Source of the DNA: Apiotrichum sp. Y4204
Lineage: Eukaryota; Basidiomycota; Tremellomycetes; Trichosporonales; Trichosporonaceae
Length of the DNA stretch: 64,000 nucleotides
Assembly: GCA_025531455.1 (NCBI GenBank)
Contig: JAMYHL010000023.1
Span: 552,633-616,632 of the forward strand
Direction of reading: 5' to 3'
In this document: positions 42,546-53,253 of the stretch, piece by piece
Numbering within the stretch: the first letter of the stretch is position 1
Layout of the letters: the number at the start of each line of letters is the position of its first letter
Notes under the pieces: model-generated
Told to the model about the DNA's origin: nothing
The model's database searches: none
The model's input: the letters and a program-made list of their open reading frames with translations, nothing else
Translations under genes and position numbers: made by a program

Positions 42546-43724
42546 CTAGACGTCCGCCTCAGGATCAAGCCACAGCCAGCTAGCAGCGCAGCCACCCCAC
42601 ATTGCACGAACACTGCCGGGGACAATGGTGTCCACACGCGTGAGCCGCGTGCGGTCTTCCTCATCCCCGAGGCCTAGGTTCCCATGCTCGTTCCAGCCGC
42701 CGGCGTACAGCCCATCATTGGTAGTGACAAGGACATGTTCGGTACCGGTGCAAAGTGAGGTCGGGCGGGTGGATGAAGGAAGGGCGACAAGAGCTCGGCC
42801 GGGAGTTGCCCCGGAGTCGGCCTCGCGAAGCAGCTGACCATGAGTGTTCGCGCCCTGCGACCACAGCCCCTCGGAGGTGAGAATGTAGCTCCCGCCCCAT
42901 GTCGCGCCGATTTGATTCACGTAGTGTGCCGTGTCAAGGCCGGTAATCTGGCCTTTTGCGTCGCTTCCCCACGCAAGCACACGGCCGTCAGCAAGAAGAG
43001 CGAGCGAGTGCGCGGCGCCAAGTGCGAGGTCGACGATGGGCGAGCTGGGGGAGAGGTCGATTTGTGTCGGTGGGAGCGTTGTGGGTTGCGCCTTGCCTTT
43101 GCCTTTGCCCTTGCTTCTGTCGCTTTTCTCTAGCGGCACGGCACTGAGTTCTCCACGCCGCGCCGCCCCCCAGCCAACGACGCGCTGGGTATCCCCTCTC
43201 CGGAGTACAGCGACGACATGCCTTTGCCCACCGCAGAGAAGCTTGACACGTTCCCCTGCGGCTAGGCCGACATCGACGACACGCGTGCCCGCGGGGCCGG
43301 GAGAGCCAATCTCGCCAAAGTCATTCGACCCCGAGGCGACGACCTTCTCCTCTCCGGTGTGGGAGTGTCGAAACACGACGAAACTAGTCGTCCACGTCGC
43401 TGCGATCTTGGTTGGGACCCAGTTGTTGTCGAGCTCGCGTGGGCGGAAGGAGATGGGCCTAAACGTGGTGGCCGGTTTGGCGGGGGCCAGGGCGCACGGT
43501 GGGCCCAACTGGCCATGCGTGTTGGTGCCCGCTCCGAGGAGCTTGTTTGCGCCATCGACTGTTACGAGAAGGAGCGCATGAGAGGCTGAGCTGACGAGCC
43601 AGTGGACAGCCGTCACTTCGCCGCAGGAGGGGTCGAAGCGACACGGTGTGAACGTCGAGACGTCCTCGGTGTGGCCGAGCGCCAGCTGTCCGGAGCCGTT
43701 TGATCCGCACGCGAGAAGCGGCAT
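42546..43724 (-). CDS. ATS1: RCC1-repeat protein, Ats1-like
   Basis: Single exon, 392 residues. Repeats of the RCC1 beta-propeller are evident: ACGSNGSGQLALGH, GAGTNTHGQLG, ASGSNDFGEIG, GWGAARRGELS, AWGSDAKGQI, SQGANTHGQLL and GGWNEHGNLGLGDEEDRT. The start MPLLACGSNGSGQLALGHTED matches yeast Ats1, a short RCC1-type protein that works with Kti11 in the diphthamide and Elongator wobble-uridine pathways. The frame is open upstream to 43886, but this internal ATG fits the family start. Ats1 is about 330 residues in yeast; the extra length is a Lys-rich loop (KSDRSKGKGKGKA) and insert segments. RCC1-like is certain; Ats1 orthology is probable. Confidence 0.85.
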   Translation of the reverse strand: MPLLACGSNGSGQLALGHTEDVSTFTPCRFDPSCGEVTAVHWLVSSASHALLLVTVDGANKLLGAGTNTHGQLGPPCALAPAKPATTFRPISFRPRELDNNWVPTKIAATWTTSFVVFRHSHTGEEKVVASGSNDFGEIGSPGPAGTRVVDVGLAAGERVKLLCGGQRHVVAVLRRGDTQRVVGWGAARRGELSAVPLEKSDRSKGKGKGKAQPTTLPPTQIDLSPSSPIVDLALGAAHSLALLADGRVLAWGSDAKGQITGLDTAHYVNQIGATWGGSYILTSEGLWSQGANTHGQLLREADSGATPGRALVALPSSTRPTSLCTGTEHVLVTTNDGLYAGGWNEHGNLGLGDEEDRTRLTRVDTIVPGSVRAMWGGCAASWLWLDPEADV

Positions 43725-44542
43725 CGAGGAGAATGGATGGTAAGAGGATGGGAGATGAGGATGATGTCGAGAAAACACAAAAGTCGGGACGTCGAAGGAG
43801 AGTGACGTCAAGCGACGACAATCAGTGCGGGTGGATGCATCGTTGTGGCAGTGATCGGCGTTGTGGCAGTCGTGGGGGGCACACATTGTGCAGAGGACGT
43901 CTCTTCACCACCCCGTTGCTTTGTAATTATTGCAAGCGGCATAGCTCAGTGGTTTAGCTCATAGATCCAACTTATGCTTAGCGGTTATCTTCGGCCTTTG
44001 TGTCGATGGCGACGGAAGTTCGAATCCCTGGCGGTGATGGAGTATTAATGTTATACTGCCTACACTGCACCTAAGGGGGCCACCCAGGTAAACGCGGCTT
44101 GGGCCCGGCTGTATCCGTAGTTGCTCCTCTGCCCGTGGGAGGCGGAGCTGCGGTAGCACACACCTGTCTCCCCGGCGGTGGGAGGGGACTATTGGCACGT
44201 TCCCTTTTTGCAACTGCTCTATTGTCATTGTCACTGTGCGTCGTCGTCGCCATCGCATGGCCGTTGCGTTGGCGATAATCACCAGCAAGGACTGTCTCTA
44301 GCGGGACAGTGTGACAAAATGTTGACCGCACAGCGAGATTGACCAGCTAATGCTACTAATTGGAGATGCGTGCCGTGCACTGCTCGTGGCGTATAAAGGA
44401 AGGTAATATGACATGGGAAAAGGAGTACTACTACAACGGCGAGAGAGCTTGTTGAGATGAACAAATGATGCCCAAGCCAAAGACACACGGAACACTACTT
44501 GTCGGCCTCAAAGCTGGACCGCATATTGCAAGACAGGATCTC
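43725..44542. other. Intergenic region holding a tRNA-like relic
   Basis: Apart from the tRNA-like segment near 43939 I see no gene. The rest is the RCC1 gene's promoter and the 3' flank of the LPMO gene. Confidence 0.5.
43939..44035 (+). other. tRNA-like sequence with A and B boxes, probably a relic
   Basis: TAGCTCAGTGGT fits the Pol III A box, and AGTTCGAATCC (from 44017) fits the B box about 80 bp later. A D arm (GCTC/TAGC) and a stem CATAG/TTATG around the loop ATCCAAC (CCA, Trp) can be drawn. However, the T stem (GGAAG/CCCTG) does not pair, no acceptor stem forms, and no T run follows closely. It is a decayed tRNA or tRNA-derived element rather than a working gene. Confidence 0.4.
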
Positions 44543-45460
44543 TCAGCGCTGCTTGAGAACGACGGCCTCGTCCTGTGCACCGTCCTTGAACCCGTAACGG
44601 GCATTGTACTGCGGCGGGTCTGTGCGGAGGTTGCGGTCGCCGTACCGGCCGTCCATGTTGTTTCCGTCCTTTTGATACATGTACATGGGCTGCTTGGGCC
44701 CACGAACGCAATCCTGGGGTTTGCCATCGCAGTAGAACGGCGCTGGGCCGTTGGGCACCTCGTGGGCGCTGCTCGTCTTGCCCGTGACGGTGCAGCGGTA
44801 GAGCGAGTTGTACATCTCGGAAGAGTAGCCGCCCTCGGCGCGGTGCATCCAGTTCCAGGTACACAGGCAGCCGCCGCGCGGACACGGCGGCATGTTGGCC
44901 GGGATGCGGTACTCGACCGCGCGCTTCCACACCGAGGTGTAGTTTACCGAAATGACCGTCATGTCCTGTGGCCGAAGGGCGTCCACGTCTGAAGTGTACG
45001 CGATCGCCAGCGCCGTACCCCCAAACTTCATTGGGTCGGGCGTTTCACCCAGCTTGTTGAGCGTATGCATCGCCCCGGGGTTGTTCGGACACGCGTACTC
45101 GGGCAATGGTTTCGACTGGTCCCCTTTCCTAAGAGAAGTAAACTGCATATCACACGCAACCTCGGCTTGAGAATGTCAGAACCAGCAAGAATAAAGCTCT
45201 CAACACTACTTACTCTTCAGCGTCCCTCCCGAGGGGAGGTCGAGGAACTCGCCCGCCGGCGGCGGGTTCCTCTTCTGCCCGTGCCCGAACCACTCGGCCG
45301 TCGTAAAGTAGTGATCGGCTCGCAGCGGGTTGGCAACGCCCGCGAGCCACCCCTCGCGGTCGTTGGTCACGGGCCCGCGGTTGTATCCAAACAGCGACTT
45401 GTCCCAGAGGGTGATGTGCGCCTGGGCGGGGAGGGCGAGTAGGAGGAGGGTGCAGAGCAT
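44543..45460 (-). CDS. AA14-like lytic polysaccharide monooxygenase, secreted
   Basis: Two exons on the minus strand, 45460-45214 and 45165-44543; 289 residues. A 14-residue signal peptide (MLCTLLLLALPAQA) ends exactly before His15. Processing therefore exposes an N-terminal His, the first ligand of the copper brace. AA14-type signs follow: HITLWDKSLFG, AEWFGHGQKRNPPPAG, LPSGGTLKTEVACD, VISVNYTSVWKR, IPANMPPCPRGGCLCTWNWM followed by His (likely second ligand), and GPKQPMYMYQKDGNN. AA14 enzymes oxidatively cleave xylan bound to cellulose. The family call is from motif memory; other His-brace families are possible but less fitting. The 48-nt intron splits the TEVACD motif. A TATA-like ACATAAAGG lies about 50 bp upstream. 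Confidence 0.82.
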
Positions 45461-47024
45461 TGTGGGCTGTGGGTGTGAGTCTGGGCGATCTGGTCTCTGG
45501 TGCTGCTTATCCTTTATGTAGTCGGCTGTGGGGTTGTGTCTGCAATTGCCTCATCTTATCTCTACTTCTAAAACGGATGTGAAGGGGCATGGAGATGCTG
45601 AGGCGGTGAAGAAGAACGATCTCATGAGGGTCAGTCGCTTTCACGTTTCAAGGCGGTGGTAAGTTTGTCAGAAGTCGCCGAGGTTCCGCTTGACCGCTTA
45701 CAGCATCTCCTTTTGGCGGTGGTTATTGTGTATACAGGAGCAGCTGAATCTCTGCCGACTAGCAGCCTCCCGTGGATCGCCAAGCCGGGACTTCGGAGCG
45801 TTTGAACTTACGGACTCCTTGTCGCGAAGAAGAATGGACAAGGAGATGTCGAGGTCGGATACTTTCCCATGACTGACTTGCTGCCTCTCTCTGATTGACG
45901 TTGGGGTCGCCGACGGGTTGGTTGTCAAGTTACCTTCCACTCTTGATATACTTGCCTGTCGACATCTGCGCTCCCGCTGATTCCCCGTCAGCTGATCATT
46001 CTCCTCGCTGCTTACGGCTTTCTTCTTGGCTGTCGTTTGAACACAAGGATCTCCCCGAGATCCATTCTACTCAGCAGACACATGTACTGCATGTATCCGA
46101 GAGGTGTACAGCATGTAGGTAGCAGATAAGTGTAGCTTCATAACATAATACCACATGAAGTATTACAACCTCCGTCTCCAACACCTGGCACATCTTCTGT
46201 ACTGTATCGATCCGTTCAACCTCTGACCTCCCATCAAAGTCCAATTCTGACGCAGCAACCCCTCAGAGCCTCCTACCACAACAATGTCACAATGTAAATA
46301 CGAGCTTAGACCAAACGTCTCTGGGAGTGTACTGAACCACCGACTTGGAACACGCCTCCAGTGCTCGACTAACCGACGATTTCGTTCAGTAAGGACACTC
46401 GGCCACAGCGGTTGGGCATGAAGAAGTAGCTTTACACTTTCGGGAGCATACGTGCCGTTATGCTTATGTTACATGTTCCTCTTGGTTTCCAAGCATTGGG
46501 AATCACAGGTCCGAAGTGTCTCTGAACAGCGTGTGACACATGGTATACTCGCGCGACAACAATCTACAGCTTCATGCCCACATGAACTCAATGGTGGGCG
46601 TGGGCTTCTGTGTACAGTACGTCGGGACACGAGCCTCACGATGCCCCGAGAAAGCACCGAGTGGCGGAGTGTGGCACTTTGTTGTATCCACATCTCCACA
46701 TCTTCGATTGACCCAATGCTTTCAATGTACCAGTTCCGCTCGCGCTACTGAGATGCAATGCATTGTCATGACTGGGAATGGAGAGTCCAGAGTCTAGAGT
46801 CCAGGGTCCGAATTATACTATGAAGTTCAACATGGAGCTGTTGATTGTACAAATGAAAGAAAACGATGCACGGAAATTTCGTGTGCTGATGGCGGGGCGT
46901 CGGTATGCGCGCGGGCCATCGACCCCGGGCGGCACTCAACTCTAGCCAGCCTGCTGGCGAGGAGGCCGGCTGCCGAGGAGTGCGCTCAGCCCGCGGGGTG
47001 TTCTAGAGAAACATCAGGGCCGGC
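45461..47024. other. Intergenic region upstream of the LPMO gene
   Basis: 1.56 kb of AT-richer DNA between the LPMO start and the stop of the Cys-rich gene (both minus strand). No gene could be supported. A small direct repeat of AGAGTCCAG/AGAGTCTAG lies near 46783-46802. Confidence 0.55.
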
Positions 47025-50000
47025 TTAGAGGTTGCGGCGGCCGTGGGTTCCACGCTGGTGGATGGTCTTCTGGGCAGTGAGGGCCGGCTGGCAGACGCCG
47101 TTGACGAGCGAGTACCCGGGGAGACAGGTGGAGACGACGCAGCGGGAGGCGACACACGCCACGTCGTTCACGCCCTCGAGGGCGGTGCAGTCGGTGCCCA
47201 TGCCCTCGGCGACGCAGCCACCGCACGACTCAATGTTACGCGAGGTGTCGACGCACTCGAAGCGGCCGTCCCAGCCGCTCGCGGCCGAGTCGACGCGGCA
47301 TGCGGTGTGGGTCTCAGGGCACATGTTGTTGATGTAGTCGGCGTCACGGCGCTTGCGGCCACCGGTGGGCACGACGCACTTGCACGAGCTGCTGTCGTAG
47401 GTTCCACCGCGGCGGTGGCAGTCCCACTGAGCGCGGCACTCGCACTTGTTGCACGAGCAGTCTGCGTTGACACCAAGACCGCGGGAGGCACAGTAGTTGA
47501 TCTTCCAGGTGTCCTTGCACTGGCCCACGACGGTCGGCGTCGGCGGGGGAGTGGCGGTGGTGGTGGTCGTGATGCAGACGCAACGGGCGTTGCAGCCGTA
47601 GCCGACCTTCCAGCACTTAGCGAGGGCGTTAGGGTCCTTGCAGTCAGAGCCGCCGCCGGGAACAGTAGGAGTGCCCGGAATACAGTTGCAGTTGCCGTCG
47701 GTCTTCATGCCCTTGAGGTGGCAAATGGCAATCTTGTACCAGTCGAGGCACTTGCCGGGAGGGGGAGTGGTGGTGGGGGTCGTCGGGGTCGTAGTGGTAG
47801 TCGGCTCGCAAACACAGCGGGCGTTGCAGCCGTAGCCGACCTTCCAGCACTTGGCGAGAGCGTTGGGGTCCTTGCAGTCCGAACCGCCACCGGGCACGGT
47901 CGGCTTGCCGGGGATACAGTTGCAGTTGCTGTCGGTCTTCATACCCTTAAGGTGGCAGATAGCAACCTTGTACCAGTCGTAGCAGTGGCCGGCGGGAGCC
48001 GAAGTAGTGGGGACAGGAGTGGTGGAGGTGGAAGGCTTGGGCGTAGTCGATGTGATAGGCTCACAGACGCAGCGCGCGTTGCAGCCGTAACCAACCTTCC
48101 AGCACTTAGAGAGGGCGTCGGGGTCCTTGCAGTCCGAGCCGCCACCGGGGACGGTGGGGGTACCGGGAACACAGGCGCAGTTACCGTCGGTCTTCATGCC
48201 CTTGAGGTGGCAGATGGCGATCTTGTACCAGTCGAGGCACTTGCCGGGAACGGGAGTAGAGGTCGTCGGCGCGGGAGTGGTGGAGGTAGAAGGCTTGGGC
48301 GTAGTCGATGTGATAGGCTCACAGACGCAGCGGGCATTGCAGCCGTAGCCGACCTTCCAGCACTTGGAGAGGGCGTCGGGGTCCTTGCAGTCCGAGCCAC
48401 CACCGGGGACAGTGGGAGTACCGGGAACACAGGCGCAGTTACCGTCGGTCTTCATGCCCTTGAGGTGGCACACGGCGATCTTGTACCAGTCGAGACACTT
48501 GCCGGGAACGGGAGTAGAGGTCGTTGGGGCGGGAGTGGTGGAGGTCGAGGGAGTCTCGCAGACGCACTTGGCGTTGCAGCCCCAGCCCTGCTTCCAGCAG
48601 TTACCGACCTTGTTCGCGTCACCGCAGGTCTGCCAGCCGCTGCCGCCAGGGTGGGTCGGGGTACCGGTCACACACTTGCAGTTGCCGTCCGTCTTCTTGC
48701 CAGCGAGGGCACAGAGGGCGATCTGGACAAAGTCGTGGCACTGGCCGGCGGGAGTCGAGGTCGCGGGAGGAGCAGTCGAAGCGGAGGGAGTCTCGCAGAC
48801 GCACTTGGCATTGCAGCCCCAGCCCTGCTTCCAGCAGTTGCCAACCTTGTTCGCGTCACCGCAAGTCTGCCAGCCGGATCCACCAGGGTGGGTGGGAGTA
48901 CCAGCGACACAGTTGCAGTTACCGTCGGTCTTCTTGCCGGCGAGGGCACAGAGAGCGATCTTGACAAAGTCGTGGCACTGGCCGGCGGGAGTGGAAGTAG
49001 CAGGCGGCGTGGTCGAAGCGGAGGGAGTCTCGCAGACACACTTGGCGTTGCAGCCCCAGCCCTGCTTCCAGCAGTTGCCGACCTTGTTGGCGTCGCCGCA
49101 AGTCTGCCAGCCGGAGCCACCAGGGTGGGTGGGGGTACCAGTGACACAGTTGCAGTTACCGTCGGTCTTCTTGCCGGCGAGGGCGCACATCGCAATCTGG
49201 ACAAAGTCACGGCACTGACCAGCAGCAGTGGTCGAAGCGGCGGGAGGCTTGGTGGTGGCGGACGGCGTCTCGCAGACACACTTGGCATTGCAGCCCCAGC
49301 CCTGCTTCCAGCAGTTACCGACCTTGGAGGCGTCGCCACAGGTCTGCCAGCCGGAACCGCCGGGGTGCGAAGGGGTGCCAGAAACACAGTTGCAGTTGTT
49401 GTCGGCCTTCTTGCCAGCAAACGCGCAGCGGGCAATCTGGACAAAGTCGTCGCAAGTGTCGGAGGGGGTCTCGCACACGCACTTGGCGCTGCAGCCCCAG
49501 CCCTGCTTCCAGCAGTTGCCGACCTTTGTGGCGTCGCCACACGACTGCCAACCGGAGCCACCAGGGTGCGACGCGGTGCCGCTCACGCAGTTGCAGTTAC
49601 CGTCGGTCTTCTTGCCAGCGAGGGCACACATGGCGATCTTGATAAAGTCGTGGCATTGGCCGGAGGGGGTGGTAGTCGGGGGAGGGGTGGAAGTCGAAGA
49701 GGAAACACAACGGCAGTTGCCGTCGGCGATCATGCCCTTGTCCCAGCAGCTGGAGAGGGAGATGATCGACTTGCAGGTGGTGTAAGACTTGTCGCCGCAC
49801 GGCTGCGGGACCTTGGAGGAAGAGAAGCGGCAGAGACAGTTCGAGTCCATGTCCATGCCCATGACGTAGCATGCGGCGCGCTGGAGGTTCGAACAGCTGA
49901 AGAAGGTGCGGTCCTCGAGTGCCGGGGCGGGGGACATGGGCTGGGCGGCAGACTGGGGTTGGGATTCCGCGGCGGCGCCCGGCGTCGCAAGGGCGGGCAG

Positions 50001-50039
50001 CGCAAGGAGCGCCACCGCCAAAGAGGAAAAGAACCTCAT
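47025..50039 (-). CDS. Secreted modular Cys-rich protein with PriA/Cpl1-type C-terminus
   Basis: Single exon, 1004 residues. A signal peptide (MRFFSSLAVALLALPALA) starts at ATG 50039; the frame is open further upstream but without a hydrophobic leader. After a divergent first Cys segment come five A modules (form GQCHDFVKIALCALAGKK, GNCNCV, HPGGSGWQTCGD, NCWKQGWGCNAKCVCE). Four B modules follow (GKCLDWYKIAICHLKGMK, GNCACVPG, KCWKVGYGCNARCVCE). Thr/Pro linkers join them and are probably O-mannosylated. Each module has about eight Cys. The last ~100 residues follow a dibasic GRKRRDA, a possible Kex2 site. They carry the PriA/Cpl1 pattern: CPETHTACRV, FECVDTSRNIESCGGCV, GTDCTALEGV, CVVSTCLPGYSLVNGVC. 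In Cryptococcus, Cpl1 is a secreted effector; here the long repeat array makes it larger. The modules themselves I do not recognise; carbohydrate binding is a guess. Confidence 0.88.
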   Translation of the reverse strand: MRFFSSLAVALLALPALATPGAAAESQPQSAAQPMSPAPALEDRTFFSCSNLQRAACYVMGMDMDSNCLCRFSSSKVPQPCGDKSYTTCKSIISLSSCWDKGMIADGNCRCVSSSTSTPPPTTTPSGQCHDFIKIAMCALAGKKTDGNCNCVSGTASHPGGSGWQSCGDATKVGNCWKQGWGCSAKCVCETPSDTCDDFVQIARCAFAGKKADNNCNCVSGTPSHPGGSGWQTCGDASKVGNCWKQGWGCNAKCVCETPSATTKPPAASTTAAGQCRDFVQIAMCALAGKKTDGNCNCVTGTPTHPGGSGWQTCGDANKVGNCWKQGWGCNAKCVCETPSASTTPPATSTPAGQCHDFVKIALCALAGKKTDGNCNCVAGTPTHPGGSGWQTCGDANKVGNCWKQGWGCNAKCVCETPSASTAPPATSTPAGQCHDFVQIALCALAGKKTDGNCKCVTGTPTHPGGSGWQTCGDANKVGNCWKQGWGCNAKCVCETPSTSTTPAPTTSTPVPGKCLDWYKIAVCHLKGMKTDGNCACVPGTPTVPGGGSDCKDPDALSKCWKVGYGCNARCVCEPITSTTPKPSTSTTPAPTTSTPVPGKCLDWYKIAICHLKGMKTDGNCACVPGTPTVPGGGSDCKDPDALSKCWKVGYGCNARCVCEPITSTTPKPSTSTTPVPTTSAPAGHCYDWYKVAICHLKGMKTDSNCNCIPGKPTVPGGGSDCKDPNALAKCWKVGYGCNARCVCEPTTTTTPTTPTTTPPPGKCLDWYKIAICHLKGMKTDGNCNCIPGTPTVPGGGSDCKDPNALAKCWKVGYGCNARCVCITTTTTATPPPTPTVVGQCKDTWKINYCASRGLGVNADCSCNKCECRAQWDCHRRGGTYDSSSCKCVVPTGGRKRRDADYINNMCPETHTACRVDSAASGWDGRFECVDTSRNIESCGGCVAEGMGTDCTALEGVNDVACVASRCVVSTCLPGYSLVNGVCQPALTAQKTIHQRGTHGRRNL

Positions 50040-50231
50040 AGTGAACGGAGGGGAATGAGAAGGAGAACGATCAAGGTGAAGATGAAGCTGAAGAAGTTCA
50101 AGGGAATGTAGAGGCCTCGAGAGGCAATGGCACAAGGCCGAGAATGAGAGAGAAGGGAGTGTGGGGCCTGACGCGGTCGGCGTTGGGAGTCAGTAAGAGC
50201 GGGCTGAGGGGTAAGAACATGTTGTGGGTGA

Positions 50232-50243
50232 GGATATATATCC
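50232..50243 (-). promoter_or_regulatory. TATA-like palindrome upstream of the Cys-rich gene
   Basis: GGATATATATCC lies about 195 bp before the ATG at 50039 and is the only strong TATA-like site in the proximal promoter. Confidence 0.4.
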
Positions 50244-51353
50244 ATCCCCGGGGGTCAGGTCTTCGCATAGTAAGTCATGGAGCAAAGAGGAGCGATGGAG
50301 CAGATGGAGGAGGGATGGGGAATATCATCATGATCCAGCTGCAGGGCGGGCACAGGCCATCAAGCTCCCGCTCGATCGGGTCAAGGGACGCTCTGTCCCA
50401 TAGTCGACTGTGCGCACAGGCTTTCCCGTTGCAGCTGAGTACCTGCTGGTCCTCTCGAGTAGCACCCGCTATCTCCATGCAGCGGAGTGTCGGTCGCCAA
50501 TGGTGATGCAAGCGATGAGCAAGACTGGGTCACCGGGAGGATGATGACCCTGGGCGGGGCGTAGAGCACGCTGAAACGAACGCCTAGAGCGCCTTAGACA
50601 GGAGCAGGGAGGGGGGGTGTTCGAGCTACTGCGGCCCGAGGGGCCGCTGCACCTTTTTTTCTTTGCCGCTGCCCGTGGCTATTCCTGTCAAGCATGAGGA
50701 CCGCTGCCGGCTGTTGAGTCAGTGTGTCAGTGGCCGCCATCCCATGTGGGAGTGGCGCAGCGAAATGGCAGGTGATGAGACGGGACCTCCCCGGCACCAT
50801 GTCCGGGTGGGTGGTATGCTGGGTGGCGTCCGGGATACGTCGCTTACATAGCGATACCGGCGGGAACGTGTCGAGTGTTGTGGTCATAGATCTTGGTCGT
50901 GCTCCACTAGCACGTCCTCAAGTCCTCGCTCCTGCCGAGACCCGAGAGCTAAAGCAAAACGTCCGAGATGAGTTCAGTCAGGTTGGAGCACCGTCATGGC
51001 CTTAGACTGCAGGGCACACGGCTACACAGATTAAGCTGTGGCGTCGAGGTGTGCCATAGATCAGGCGCGGTCAGGCATCGCGGTTCCCGGCGGGCAGCGA
51101 CGCCAGACAAGGGCGGGCAGCGCAGACAAGCAGCCACAAGCATTCCTTGGTTTGCATGCTTTATTTGCCGGTCTTCTGCTTACTGTGGCTAGCTTGCCTG
51201 TAGCTGAGCTGGGCCACCCGACGCGTTGCCGGGGGTGCCGGGGGTGGGGCGAGGGGAAAGAGGGGTGAAGGGGGGAAATGATGCAAATTGGGTTGTCGCG
51301 CACCAGAACATTTGGCCGGGCACGAGGGGTAGCCGAGAAAAAAGAATAAACAG

Positions 51354-51381
51354 AACACAGGAAAGTCAACACAGGAAAGTC
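51354..51381. repeat. Tandem 14-bp duplication
   Basis: AACACAGGAAAGTC occurs twice without a gap, followed 15 bp later by a run of 16 A. Confidence 0.75.
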
Positions 51382-53253
51382 TCGGAGCGGACAGAGAAAA
51401 AAAAAAAAAAAACTTTGCGTGCAGGCAGACGGTCGCTGCTTGGTGGTTGTTTGGTGCTAGTTGTACTGCGTAGACCGTGGGGTTCAGAGCAGCACTAGCA
51501 TCCTGCCGGGACGGGGAGGAAAGGGAGGAGACTTTGCTCCTAGAATAGACGCGACGGGTGGCGCTCGCGAATGAGTTGTCGCAGCTGCGGGTCGATCTCC
51601 CACCCGAGGGCCCCGAGAGCTTGTTGCCAGCCTCCCTGTCCTCTGTCCCCTATCTCTGATCGCAGCTCGCTACTGCGCGTCTCCCTACCTCCCCTAGCTC
51701 GTTAGCTGGGCTTGTAACCGGTGATGGGTTCGGGGACCGCTGGTGTTAATAACGGGAGTGAAAAAGCTGGCCAAAGGCGCGCGAAATTGGGCCAGGGTGG
51801 GCCGCCACTTTCGTCATTCGTCGATCTCGCTCCGGTTTTCTGGGTCGGCAGTGTCGGTTGATCGCCCATCGCGAAGATTCCAATTCATGTCAAAGGAGGG
51901 CCAAGAAGTGCATGCATGCTTGGCGAGTAATCTGCTCTCTGCATCCCGCTGCAAAACAGCAGTACCGTACCTGTGTGCCTGTATTGTCTAAGGAATAGCG
52001 AGGTTCCAATAGAGAATAATATTCCTGCTGTCATCGGATCCAGGGCGAGTGAGGGGCAGGAGGGGATACAGTATCACTCACCACGTTGCTGTACCATGTA
52101 CCACCTGGCGCCTACCGGCCATCGTACTTGTAACAAACACCCCGCCGGGCCGAGCTTACATCACCGCACAGGGACTAGAAACCGGCGTCCGAAACCTTGC
52201 TGGTGGCGTTCGAGGCGATGCTCGCACGGTCAGTCACCGTGCGCCCCGCCATGCGCAGCACATGCGTCCACTCGAGCGCCATTGCGCCGTATTACCCATT
52301 ACCCATTACTCATGCGGCGTGGTGGCCTGGTGGTCTTGTGGTTCTGTGGATCTGTGGTCTCCTTGCCCAGCCATTGCTCTGGGTTTGAAGCCATCAGGTT
52401 TGGCCAGTCTGGGTCTGGCCGTGTCTTATCTCCTGGCCGGGCAGGTACCGGAAGCACAAATGGTGTCTCGGGCCATCTCGTCTCCTGTCAGGTAACATGC
52501 GACGCGAGCTCATCCAGATCTCCAGACTCGGTCATTGACCTCCGCCCTCCGCGCTCCGGGGTCCGCGGATTCACGCACGCAACTTGCCGCCTGTCCGCTG
52601 TCCGCTATCGGTGCGGATCTCGGCGCCATGCCGGCACGCGTCGTCGGTCCGCGTCGTTGCCCCCAACCGCGCTGCTCGCCAGGTGCCACTTCGCCACGAG
52701 TGGTATCTTGCCGCTGGCAGCTGGGGTGTTTGATAATAGTGCTTTTTTTGATATATTTTGTTTTCCTTTGTTGGACGCAAGCTGCCAAGTCTCCGAGCCA
52801 TCGGTTGATACCATGCCGGCAGCGCCCGATATAGACCTCATGGTCCTTGGCTGCCGAGTGTCACGCAGCACGGGGAGGCCCGCTTGCAGCTAGCTAGTAT
52901 TGGGGATTGTGTATCTTCCGTTTGGTGCATCTCGCGCCGCCGCTATTGCAATGGTGAGCCTTGTTGTTCCTGTAGTTCGTTTAAATGGCGCGGCTCTTGG
53001 TTGCGACTGGTACGGCTCTTGTTGTTGCATCTCGTGGGCTTCTGCGATTGTTGGTCATGTGGCTCCCAATGTTGCAGGCCACCTCGCTCTTGCGGTCCCG
53101 CCTCGTGCACCTCTTACAAAGTCCATGCGTGTGGTTCGACCCCCTCATGCTGTCACGTCTGGTGCATACATCTGTCGTCTAAGCGCTGCAGATCCCACAC
53201 GCGGCCTTCCCCTCTGGCCACTCTTTCTTCTAATTGCTCAGCAACGCTCACGT

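Larger units (their letters stand above)
50040..53253. other. Large intergenic region upstream of the Cys-rich gene
   Basis: 3.2 kb without a supportable gene; open frames are short and unlike any family. It contains a palindromic TATA-like site (50232-50243), a 14-bp tandem duplication (51354-51381) followed by an A16 run (51397-51412), and T-rich DNA near 52746. Length and location suggest an extended promoter for the Cys-rich gene, or an unrecognised non-coding transcript. Confidence 0.5.

Noticed and set aside
43724..43886. 54-residue N-terminal extension of the RCC1-repeat protein
   Set aside because: The internal ATG gives the family start MPLLACGSNG; the extension is His/Cys-random.
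43939..44035. Functional tRNA-Trp
   Set aside because: The T stem and acceptor do not pair and no nearby terminator is present.
47043..50111. A 1022-codon open frame on the plus strand opposite the Cys-rich gene
   Set aside because: It mirrors the repeats of the minus-strand gene. Its composition (Gly/Ala/Val/Arg) is that of reversed GC-rich codons. The minus frame has a signal peptide, ordered Cys modules and a known C-terminal domain.
51973..52893. 306-codon plus-strand frame
   Set aside because: It starts in AT-rich DNA, its composition is Arg/Cys/Ser-random, with no domain and no homologous pattern.
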